NCBI GenBank assembly: GCA_000320605.2
Contig: KB445796.1
Location: 2,231,191-2,295,190 of the forward strand
Direction of reading: 5' to 3'
Source of the DNA: Gelatoporia subvermispora B
Lineage: Eukaryota > Basidiomycota > Agaricomycetes > Polyporales > Gelatoporiaceae
DNA length: 64,000 bases
The translations under genes and the position numbers were made by a program. The notes beneath the pieces were generated by a model that ran no database searches, was not told the DNA's origin, and worked only from the letters and a program-made list of their open reading frames with translations. This document shows, piece after piece, positions 33,998 to 44,242 of this stretch (position 1 is the stretch's first letter; every line of letters starts with the position of its first letter).

Positions 33998-34978
33998 ATG
34001 CCTCAACTTCAAAACCCAGATAGGCGTTCTCTCCCTCCCGGATGGTTTGACCAGTATGATCAGCAGTACGTTCTCATTTGACAGCTGGAATCACAAATTG
34101 AACGGCCCTTTGCTTCCAGACACGGTCGATGGTGTGTCTTAATGGCTGCCTACGCTTCTGTTATTCAAGCAGCGCTGATGTCTCGCACAGGTTCTACATT
34201 AATGCAACCACGATTCCGCCATCTGTAACATGGTATCATCCACTGGGAGCTGCGTCATTTTACTTCAGCGTGCCCTTCTCCCCGCCTTCTCACCCCCCGC
34301 CTCCGGAGAATGTCTTCGCCGGAGGCGACAATCGCGGAACTATCCAGCATATTGACGTCTTTTCTGGCGCGCAGGTGTGTACATCAGCCATACGACATAG
34401 CCTGTCAGCTTAAATTCCTACGATGCAATTATATGCTCTTATATGCTGGCGTTTCATCCCCGCAGTCTTACATTGCACCACCCGATGTTTCGGAGCCGGG
34501 GGACATCACCTTCCCATTCAGCTACGTCTTGCATAGATCGCCTCTCCAAACATGTACAGGCGTATTCTCCTCAATTCCATCGATTCGATATACCCTTCCG
34601 ATTCCTGCGGAGTCCGGACCCATGATGTCTCGCCCTCAGGGCAGTCTATCAGCAGCAGCCAGTCCTAGCTTTTCGACTATATTTCATGAGCCTGCCGCTT
34701 ACGAAGTGCCGTTGGGACTGCCCTCAAGTGTCGGTAGTGACTCTATGGCCGCTCTACACATTGATTCATACCCACCGACACCGTCTGGGACGATTGCGAT
34801 ACAGGACCTAACTGTGACGCCAAGCTACGACGATAGTACTGCTCAAACACCTAGTGAGACTCCAGACTTTCCCTCTCGTCTCACTCTGACTAGTGCCCCA
34901 TTCTCCAGTCCTATACGCACAGTCGCGTCAGTCCCAGGGTCTCTCTGTGACACCTTGTGGAACAGGCACGCCCGATAA
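33998..34978 (+). CDS. WW-domain protein
   Basis: 258 aa from four exons: 33998-34065, 34120-34131, 34191-34374, 34466-34978; an in-frame ATG at 33989 would add three residues. The N-terminus is one WW domain that reads LPPGWFDQYDQQHGRWFYIN and ends VTWYHPLG, with both signature Trp and the closing Pro. WW domains bind Pro-rich or phospho-Ser/Pro peptides. The rest is disordered and rich in Ser, Pro and Thr (SPPSHPPPPEN, SYPPTPSGT), with no second domain recognised. The second exon is only 12 nt (ACACGGTCGATG) and sits in the middle of the WW domain, supplying the QHGRW turn. The domain call is firm; the cellular role is unknown. Confidence 0.85.
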
Positions 34979-36093
34979 TCAAGACCGCGATCAAAGCGGA
35001 TACCCGTCCACTGCAGTTGAGCAGCATGACATGCTCTACTAGGGTATGGGCAATTCATGACTCGGGATAATCCGCGACCTTTTGAACTGACACAGACCCC
35101 ACAAATCCACACATTATGACCTTCCAATGAAGTGCTTCCCAGGCTTCTTCCCTATCGTTGTCATTCGCACTCGTGCCCGCTATATCCTTTTCGGCCATAT
35201 GCAGATAACGCTGTCTTTCAGAGACAGGATATGACCCAATCACCTTCGACGGGAAAAGTCTACAAGCGTTCGTGGTGCGCTTTGTATTCGTATTCGAGAG
35301 CATCAAAGGCTGCGGCCGCAGAGATTTATTGGTTGCCCAGTATGACTGTACGAATGTCTCATAATATCAGTACTATTATCGATGATATCATGCCCGTATA
35401 AAAGAGAGAGGCTGCCTGGTATTAACGGCCACAATATCCAGGGAGCCTGGATAACGCTTATTCCCATGACCCCGAATCTGTGGGCCCCTTATGGCGTGAA
35501 TTCTCGGCTTCAGCGTTTCGTATTCGGCTCCTTGATGGGGAGAGCTCAACTTGACAACGTACAAGGCGTGTCTGCTTGGTGGTGTTGTAGCCCATCAATC
35601 CGACTCCTCTCGATTTTGGCACCACCGTCTGAGCGAGTTTGATGCCGGGGTTGCGTACACGCGATGGAGCCGGCTTCGCAAGGTAGCTCGCGACGGGAGG
35701 TTCGTGCACTGCTCAAAGCGTGTCCACCGTTTTTGACATGTCCTTCCCGATTAATCCAGAATCATCGCGTTCAGTAGCCGCGTAACTTCCTACTCTGAGC
35801 CGGTCTCTCTCATGCACTTGATCACGAGAAGCCCACACGGGCTTCTGAGGAGCTAGACAGTCATGTGGTTTGATCGAGAAGCTGAGGTGAGGGAGATATG
35901 TTCTACCCTTTGGGGGTGTTGCTGATCGCCGATGCCGATTGCAGTAATTTCACACCTTCTAACACTTCAAAGTCCTTACAGTAAACGACTTGCGGCGCGA
36001 TGACGGCCCAGAGGATGAAGCTTATTAGGACAATTCTTAATGAGCTTATCAGGACGGTTCTTAATGAGCAGCCCTAGCTTGACCCTCCACACT
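34979..36093. other. Intergenic, no gene supported
   Basis: Several short frames without features. At the right end (about 36018-36066) two adjacent copies of a 24-bp sequence beginning GCTTATTAGGACAATTC lie 28-75 nt before the P450 start codon. Confidence 0.45.
36018..36066 (+). repeat. Two tandem copies of a 24-bp unit
   Basis: The units begin GCTTATTAGGACAATTC and GCTTATCAGGACGGTTC, both ending TTAATGA. They lie immediately upstream of the P450 pseudogene start and could be a duplicated promoter element. Confidence 0.55.
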
Positions 36094-36250
36094 ATGGATA
36101 ACCTCCTCCCTCTCATCGTTTGTGGTGTCGGCCTTGCTTTTGCTATTCTATGGAACCGCGTCTCACTTCGTAAATACCCTAGACCTTTACCTCCGGGCCC
36201 TGCCGGGTGGCCGTTTATCGGAAATTTGTTTGAGTTGTCCACGACAGAAC

Positions 36251-36400
36251 TAGTGTTGTACACGGCTCGGCTCGGCCCCAAGCCCCGGGCTCGGGCTCGG
36301 CTTCGAGCGGCTCAGGCTTTCAAGATCACGAGCCGAGCCCTGGACTGAGGGCTTAGCCCCGCAGGGCTCGGCTCGGGCCTGAGCCCGGGCTTTGACAACT
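36251..36400. repeat. Left terminal and subterminal repeats of the hAT element
   Basis: An 11-bp terminal repeat, then GC-rich sequence with many GGCTCG or CGAGCC hexamers on both strands. Such arrays are usual transposase-binding regions in hAT elements. Confidence 0.75.
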
Positions 36401-36722
36401 CAGTACAGATAGTAATGTATGTGTCTTACCATGGAATAAACTATAATTCAAGTCACCAAGGGCAGTCTCAAGGTTGGGGACATGCTCCTAGCCCTACCAG
36501 AAGACGTTTAGCATAGGGTTGGGTGTAATATTCCCGGGAGGTAAGATACATAGGTAAATAATTGCCGACCCCCGGACCTATTATATACGTGGTGTACATA
36601 ATGTATTTTACTTGTCGCCACGAGACGTCTGCATAATATCACGTGCCATGTAAAATACACGGTAAAAAATGTAAAAAATGTGGTGTTTTATGCAAAAAAT
36701 CGCGACAGAAGAGCATGAAGCC

Positions 36723-39700
36723 TTAGAAGTCTGCGTCGAACACCCAGGACACACCGTCACTGGCCCCCTCTTCCGATACGGGCTCCTGGTGCTGTGACTC
36801 CTGCAACTGCTGCATTACCACCCCCGTAGCACGGTCACTCGCTAGTAAGGAGATGAGCTCCTCGTGGGTCAACTCGACATCATGTTCCATCACGAATTCT
36901 GTGGCAGCGTCGGTCGTGACTTCCTCGGTCAGGTCATCCAGCCATGATTCCCCAGGGACAGCATCTGTGTCGTCTTCGCCGTCGTCCTGGTCCAGGGCGC
37001 GGATCTTTACCGCTTTCTCGGTGTCCTTGGGTCTTTCCATTGTCATGTCTCGTAGTAGGCTGTCCATCTCACAGAAACGGACTGTCGGTATAGATTTGGT
37101 CTTGACTCGGGCCTGGCATATGTTGCAGTTGATCAATGAGATCAAAATCACCCTTGTGTCATGACTTCTCACCTTGGATCGATAAAACTGCCTGATTTGA
37201 GTATGGGACACTATCGTTGAGAGATGCTGACGGTTCCGGAGTGCGCTGTTCATCCAGGTAAAGTTCGAGACAGTTCTCTCCTCAGGCATGGAGTTTGGCA
37301 TGATCGAGAACAGCTTGATCGCCAGTGCCTGGGTCATCAATGGGCTCAGTGTCAGGTCATATCGGTCATGCAGGGCATTATTGCGAGACTTACAGCTAGT
37401 ATCTCAGCCTGTGGAACGTGCTCGAGCTCCTTCCACCACTTGAGAGCTGTTTGGTCATCTCTTAACGGTGTTGAAAAGGGATAATGACCGGCGGCAAATG
37501 CACGAAATTGATGCTGGAAGCGATCCTTCAGTAATTTTCGGGCATTAGAAGAGACATTGAGCTTTATGTTTTTGCCGTGCTCGGCCTCGGATGCAAGCAT
37601 TGTCGTGAGATACTCGCCAACTTGCTGGTAGACACGCCGATGTTTGATCTCTTGACCAGTATGTTTGTCGTTACGTGCGGGCACTTTGATATTGAAGGCT
37701 ATTGCATTAGGCTCCTTGAAGATCGCCGCACCAGTGTATCCTGAAAAAGTCTCTCAGCCCGGCGTCACACATCATCGCAAGAGATACTAACCGGGATGCA
37801 GATAAAATGCTGACAAATGCGCCCTATTAGGTCCATGCTCAAACATCTCGCGCCATCGAGCATTGAAAATTCCACGTATTTGACCCTTGACAGTGCTTGG
37901 AATGCCCGATTCATTGTCGCTTAGAACCCTCTTGAGACATGCTGCGATTGCACACCAGAATATATACACGTCCGCAGCCGTTGAATGACTTGATTCGAGG
38001 CACATGATAGCTTTCGCGAATGGTGAGCCTAGACTGATGAGCTGGTTCAGATCTCGCTCAAAATTGAGACTTGCAGATTTCCCGGACATGAAGAGCTGAG
38101 GAGAACAGTCCTGTATAATGATCCTCAGCTTATACTCATGAGTTCAAAATGTCTTTCACGTACCTCAATACTTAATCCATGCTCTGCTTGAACGTAGCGT
38201 AAAGCTGGAAGACAACCGCACAGCGCTACCGCAGCATGAATGATAGTAGCGAAGCGCGTCTTGCCAATTGTCTGTAAGCCATGTCTGATATTGAACTTCG
38301 ACCGTGCCTTGTCCAGCTGATGAGTTGCTTTGTCGGAGTGTGAATGATGCTTGATAACTCGACGAGTTATTTGCACAACCGAGCGGAAGTAATCCAGTTG
38401 ACAGAGATCCTTGACCGCCAATGCGGTGTGGTGCACAGGGTCAGGGAAATTTATAATGGTAGGGATGGCATTACAGACACGTTGACGGCAATTCTTTGTG
38501 TTACCAGTGCTGTCTGAGCAAATACCAGCGAACCGAGTTCGACCAATCGACTCGATGACCTGCGTGGCTTTTGAGATCAGATTTGAGTCAAATCCCGGCA
38601 TCGGTAAATGACGCACCTCGAGAACATGCTTAGAGATCCACTCAGCTGTGTGTGCGTATCCGTTTCCTGGAAACGCCTCAATGAGAAAGCTTTCTCGTTC
38701 AGGAGTTGTGATATGACAAGAGTAAAATGATTCCCGGCGTCTGGTTCCGCCACCGTCGAAAGAGATCGTCAAATTGTGTTTGGTTTTCAGATACTGCATC
38801 TGCTTCAAGCGAACATGCTCTGCTTCCTGCGGAATCTGAATATCCTGCATTGTGGTCCTCGAGACAGGCTCATATCTGCCGACGATGCGCCAGATATCCT
38901 TCCATTCTGAGGAATCAGCCACGTGCGATGGAATTCCGTTGCAGCTGAAGAACTTGAGTATTGCTAGGTCCAATGCCGCCTTGAGAGTAGATTTCCCAGC
39001 ATCAGTGAAGTAGGCGTGCCAGTCCTGGCGTTCCGAAGTATTTGCGATAGCGACGGCTTTGTCTGAAGTGCTGTGCGTTACCGTGGCTGATGTATTCTGT
39101 TTTTGGTTGACCTTCGCCTTGATGATCTCGACACATGCACCAGGTGAGTTGTCGCTGCTCGCTTTGCAAGCACGGGACCTAAGTTCAGCAGAGAGCTTCA
39201 AGCAGCGTGCAGCGTGCTTCAATACCCGTCCTGTTGTCCGCCCAGAGAATTCGTGCTTGCAACCGACACATCCGTAACGAGCGTGGTGTCCTGCCTCTGC
39301 GGCTTGAACCAAATAGGTAAGGTCATCCAGTAGAGAAGAGCGTGGGCGCCCAGCTCGGCTCTTGTGAGATGCAGATGCTGTTTGATGATTCTCAAGTGTG
39401 GTACCAACAATATGAGAGAGTCCCGAAACAGACACAAGGTCGTCGTCAGATGGCAGCAACACTGAGGCCTCAGAGATTTGACTCAATTCCAGTGGAGATT
39501 CCTCCAGTTTCATGCGCTTTAGTGGGACAGATGGAAGGTTTGGCGGTTCCCCAGGCCGCTTTGAGGAATTTGTCTGATCACGCTGGGGAGTGGGACCCGT
39601 TGTAAGCATCTATCGAAGCAAGAATGGAGATAAGAGGGCACATACCTGATTCATTGACTGCACTGCCCAGACGGCATCAAGGATTTTGAGTCGCTCGAGG

Positions 39701-40866
39701 TCAACAGCGCTGATAGGCACCAAGGAGCAGTGCTCTGGAGTATAGTAATGCTCAATCGCATTTGAGCTTAGAAGACCGCATGAATATGTGTCGCCGCCAG
39801 TCTGTTCCGTGCATAGCAATGGTGCAATTGTCCAGTTACACCAAGAGGAGGGTTCCGGAGGAGAGTAAAGACGGCGCCACCAGGTGAATAGATGAAGAAA
39901 CTCAGGAGGAAGATCGCCCTTCATAGAATCGCCAAACAGAATCTGGCCATGAAGGAAATCAACAACTACGGAGACCCAGTGTGTGTTGTGGCGATTGAAG
40001 ATGAACGCCGCAGTTTGAAGGTCTCCGGAAGCCAACTTTCGCCCAATATTGTCAATCCAGGATGGGATCGGCGGCACATTCTTGTTATCCGGAGCGGTAG
40101 CGAAAGATGAACACAGGATGGCTGAGAACCATACATTTGCGATGTAGTGCTTCTGCGCGTCCGGATGGTTGTCACAGAGTCTTTGCTTGATGAGTTCGAG
40201 GATCAGGTTAATGTGACTGGACTCTAGCCAGTCATGAGAGAGAAATGTCGAAAGCTCGTAGGTATCGACGCCCCCCGGGAGAGTGGACAATGTACTAGAC
40301 CACGGGATGACAAGCAATAGCTTGCGAGCATTGTTGGCGGCTATTCCTAGCTCTAATGAATCGGATAATCGTGTTGCAAGCCACTGGTCAGCTTGTGTCC
40401 ACGCAAGCAGATCGCCTTGAAGTGAGTGAACGCGCTGCCAGTATGTTAGAACCCATAATGGAAATAGTTCCTCGTTCATCTCTATGTGCGGATACATGAT
40501 GGACCGCTTCCCATCAAGCCATTCCGTTCCGGCCATATCGATCAAGGACTTCACTTTCTCTCGACCAGGAATAGGAAAAGTGCGCAAATAATTGAGCGGT
40601 GCTGGTACCGGTGGGCTAGTATGGGAAAAAAATTGGTGCAGTTCCGGGAAGGACGAGCGGCCGAGAGCGTCATGTATTGTCGGAAGCTTTGCTGATAACA
40701 AGGTCCGTATTGAGGCAGAGGAACTCGGTAGAAGGACAGCTTCAAGAGGCTCGGGAATCAAGAGCTGTGCATGGAATGCTTCTCTGACAAAACCCGGAGC
40801 GGTTCCGAAGTCCTTTCCGCATCCAATCCAATCCTCTGCTTTGAATCCAACCAGCTGAGACTGCAT
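36723..40866 (-). CDS. hAT transposase fused to N-terminal Ulp1-like cysteine protease
   Basis: 1292 aa from six exons: 40866-39646, 39609-38164, 38110-37792, 37740-37394, 37328-37173, 37112-36723. Residues about 200-380 form a C48 (Ulp1/SENP) protease domain: HWVSVVVDF (His296), FGDSM (Asp313) and EQTGGDTYSCGLLSSN (Gln355, Cys363), so triad and oxyanion Gln are all present. After the first intron come a disordered linker, a Cys-x2-Cys...His-x3-Cys finger (YGCVGCKHEFSGR to LKHAARC), and the hAT core: LTISFDGGGTRR (first Asp), FAGICSDSTGNTK (second Asp), NFPDPVHHTALAVKDLCQL, RRVIKHHSHS, IGKTRFAT. The C-terminus has the hAT dimerisation block WWKELEHVPQAEILA and EERTVSNFTWMNSALRNRQ, ending in an acidic tail. 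Each intron keeps the phase. The joint presence of both domains in one frame across one 36-nt intron is seen in the sequence; whether the protease acts on SUMO or on the transposase itself is inference. Confidence 0.93.
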
Positions 40867-41159
40867 GACAACGCGAAAGGGAGCCCAAGAATGAAGAAAG
40901 TGGTTTGCTAGTGTTGTGAGCTAATGTCGAGGGGTGCTCAGACGAGGTTGCACAAGCCAAAGCACTGCCTTTATATCCGCTGGACCCCTGGCCACACACA
41001 TAATGGCGCAAGCCACATATAAACTGGACATCGCTGGCCAAAGGTGATATCCGCATTTAGATACGGCTTCCGATGGCCACCGCTCACGGATGCCGGTTAG
41101 TTCAGCCACCATTCATCATCCTCAGGCGCTTGGGCCGCGCTTGTCGCCACAACCGGGAT

Positions 41160-41650
41160 TATTTACATTATATACCTGCCTCCTGGGGGCCGATGTATAT
41201 AATAGGTATAATATATGTAATTTACATGTAATTTACATCGATGTAAATTACATGGGGGTTTTCTCCCCAACCCTAGTTTAGCATGATGTCGAAGGATGAT
41301 GCTGTCGGATACTACGAAGCACGTGACCGCCAAACATAGCACCCTCTGTTCAAACTTCACGAAGGCATGCGACACCGCTTGAGGACTCCAGAGTGGCTCG
41401 ATCACGGTGTTGAGATGATTTGGGAGGTCCATAAACCTGGAATGTGTGTCAGAACATCTTCAGGATACTAATTTAGAGGACCTGTACTGATACTTGAAAG
41501 CCCCGGGCTTGCGGGCTCGGCTCGGGCTTTCAGAATGTCGAGCCGAGCCCTCTGGGAAGGCCTGCAGACGGCTCGGGCCCGGCTTGGCTCGGCTTTTGAG
41601 GGCCGGCTCGGGCCGGCTCGGGCTTCAAAGCCCGGCCCTGTACAACACTA
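41160..41650. repeat. Right terminal and subterminal repeats of the hAT element
   Basis: Contains three 11-bp near-palindromes, TGTAATTTACA (41216-41226 and 41227-41237) and TGTAAATTACA (41242-41252), then a GC-rich array of GGCTCG/CGAGCC hexamers from about 41510, then the 11-bp terminal repeat. Confidence 0.75.
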
Positions 41651-43656
41651 GACAGAACCGCAGTGGATAGTTTTCAGGAAATGGGGAGAGAGATAGGGTA
41701 TGTGTTGGAATTCTGAATTCTCCGAGTTGCGCAGTACTGCTGACATCCAGACAGGTGATATAATCTCTGTCTCGTCGCTTGGACAGCGAATGGTCATCCT
41801 TAATACATACAAAGATGTGGTCGCGTTGTTCGAGAAGAAAAGTGCGAATTATTCGGATCGACCGGCCTTGATTGTCTGCGGACAAGAGATTGGCTGGGAT
41901 CAAGCTGGCATCCTATGCCCATACAACGACACATGGCGTGAGCATCGTCGAGCATTCACCCGTCTTCTTGGGACGCGCAAGGCTTTGGAACTGTTTACAC
42001 CGATTATCGAGGACCAAGCGCGACAGCTTCTTGTCGGTCTTCTAGAATGCCCCCAAGAGCTACAGCGACAGTTGAGGAGGTCCGCCACCCATGTGGGTTT
42101 GCTATGCATCTTTTGACCTTATGCTCTTTTATGCAGGGTTGTTGCTGCGCTTACCCTCGAAATTACGCACGGGTATCATGTGAAGGAGAATAACGATCCC
42201 GTTGTCCACACTGTCAATCAGGTCATGGAGGACTTCTCTGAGGCGTTTGCTCCGGGTCGATTCATGGTAGATTCTTTACCGATATGTTTGTGCAAGCCGT
42301 ATGCTCCAATCGAACCACCCTGATAATTTCTGCAGTGCAGTATGTGCCCGCTTGGTTTCCAGGAGCTGGGTGGAAGAATCTTGTGGCAGAATATCAACAC
42401 AACATCGAGCTTTTCCACGATATCTTGTATCAGTATGTCAAAAAACAGCTGGTTCGTATCTTATAAATTCATTTGTCAAGCAAGAATACTGACACTCTGG
42501 GCACTAGTCTGCGGGTACTGCAACACCTAGTTTCTTAGGTTCAATCTTGGAACCCGACATGAGCCTAGAGAAAGAGAGTTCATGAAAATGGGCCGCTGCC
42601 GCACTCTTTGCTGGTGAGCGGTGTTACCATGAGATACAAAGACTCATAACTATTGATTATTATTGGAAAGAAAGCTGGATCAGATACGGTAGCCGACTAA
42701 TGCATTAATCATGATGTTTCGCTTACCATACATGTTTGACCTCAGACAGTGTCTGCAATGCTCACGTTCGTCCTTGCTATGACGCTATTCCCTGAGATGC
42801 AGCAGAAGGCACAGCGTGAGATAGATACAGTTATCGGGACAGGCCAATTACCTGCAGCAAGCAACAGGGATCGACTACCATATGTGAATGCAGTTGGCAT
42901 GGAAGTGTTGCGCTGGCAACCAGTTTCACCGCTCGGTATGCATTATTCCGTACATATCCAGATCAGCCACTTGCTGATAATATTTCTCGCAGGTGCGCCT
43001 CGTCGAAATATGGAAGATGACATCTACAATGGATACTTCTTTCCTAAAGGGACGACATTTATTACCAATTCCTGGTACATCCCAATATTTAAACTAGACA
43101 ATCAGTCTTGTAACCGAGAGTGTATGCTTCAGGAACATGCTACACGACCCACAGATTTACTCAGAGCCAGAGGCATTCAAACCCGAACGTTTCATTCCTC
43201 AAGATGGGAAGGAGGCAGAATTAGATCCTCGGCAGATTGCCTTTGGCTTTAGTCGGCGGTATGTCTGAGCTAATATGTATTGAATCATCTCATTCTCACG
43301 ATAATCACAAAGGACCCGTCCTGGTAGGTCACACCTCCGCTCAATCACTGGCGACGACTGAAACGGAGGAATGGAACAGGTCTACAACTGGCCGACTTCA
43401 ATATATTCACGCAGTGCGCTATGTTACTCGCCGTATTCGATGTGAGCAAGGTAGTAGAGAACGGCAAAGTCGTTGATCCGAGGGTTGATTACACAACAGG
43501 TGGTATAGTGTGCGTCTTTCGCGCAAATCACTTCGGCGATGTTTTCTTACAAATTTATCTAGCCACCCACTTCCATTCAAGTATTCTCTCAAGCCGCGCA
43601 ATGCAAAAGCAGAAGCCTTGATCAGGCAAACAAAGTTGAACTATGAATCATGCTAG

Positions 43657-44242
43657 ATTTGCACCAGGGCGATAAAAAATGGCCTGGATCATTTCACTTA
43701 TTGTGAGAGCACAGAGCCTATTGTATTCCTATGATCCAGTTTGTCGAAAGTTCCAGTCAACTTCAATCTCGATATTTAGCCTGTTATGTCAGAGACATTG
43801 GTAAACAAAGACATGAGTCAACATAATTCGCGCACTATGGACATGGGCGTACTTTGGACGGCAGAGTGATGTTTTCGGCTACCTAGGAAGTAAAGGGCCA
43901 AAATCTATGGTAATCAGGGGCTGCAGCCGGGGGCAATAACAAACAAGGTGTATAAGATATTGCAGCGAACTTCTGGAGCATCACAGACAAGCGTTCACAC
44001 AAAAAGCCAGTGAGATCTGTTGTCGCAAATGGTGGGATGGTACAGGATAGTACGAACGATTTTGACTGGGAGCCTCAAGTCCTTGACCAAGGCCAGCTGC
44101 TCGTGTTCACGGCCTGTAACATCACGTGCTTGGCGTTGATCTGGGTGGACTACTATTCCGGGAAAGATGACATAAGGTGGCTGCAGCGCTGCTGCATTTG
44201 TCAGTCGAAATCTGGCTCTCCTTGCTCGACTCATCTCCGCCC
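43657..44242. other. Intergenic, no gene supported
   Basis: 3' flank of the P450 relic and the promoter of NAR1. Overlapping frames on both strands between 43995 and 44285 have no recognised domain. Confidence 0.45.

Larger units (their letters stand above)
36251..41650 (-). mobile_element. Complete hAT-superfamily DNA transposon, 5.4 kb
   Basis: Both ends are exact: terminal inverted repeats TAGTGTTGTAC (36251-36261) and GTACAACACTA (41640-41650). An 8-bp target duplication GACAGAAC is present at 36243-36250 and 41651-41658, the diagnostic size for hAT. About 130-150 bp inside each end is packed with GGCTCG/CGAGCC repeats. Further in are inverted copies of ACCTATTATATAC (36576-36588 and, reversed, 41195-41207) and of TGTAAAT/TTTACA-type motifs. 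One gene of six exons on the minus strand encodes the transposase, with no stop or frameshift. The perfect duplication and intact frame point to a recent insertion. Confidence 0.96.
36094..43656 (+). pseudogene. Cytochrome P450 pseudogene split by a hAT transposon
   Basis: A microsomal-type P450 relic. Pieces: 36094-36250, (transposon), 41659-41697, 41755-42079, 42137-42285, 42336-42451, 42508-42613, 42675-42688, 42746-42935, 42993-43074, 43133-43258, 43313-43323, 43380-43509, 43563-43656. Recognisable parts are an N-terminal membrane anchor, the proline hinge RPLPPGPAGWPFIGNLFEL, YNDTWREHRRAF (C-helix), AGSDTTVSAMLTF (I-helix oxygen-binding motif), EVLRWQPVSP (the K-helix ExxR), FKPERFIP (PERF) and FGFSRR before the haem loop. 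Lesions beyond the insertion: an in-frame TAG at 41694-41696, an in-frame TGA at 42583-42585, and CGT at 43317-43319 where the haem-ligating Cys belongs (reads Arg-Thr-Arg-Pro-Gly). Exons of 14 and 11 nt are kept. The gene cannot make a working enzyme even if the element leaves. Confidence 0.93.
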
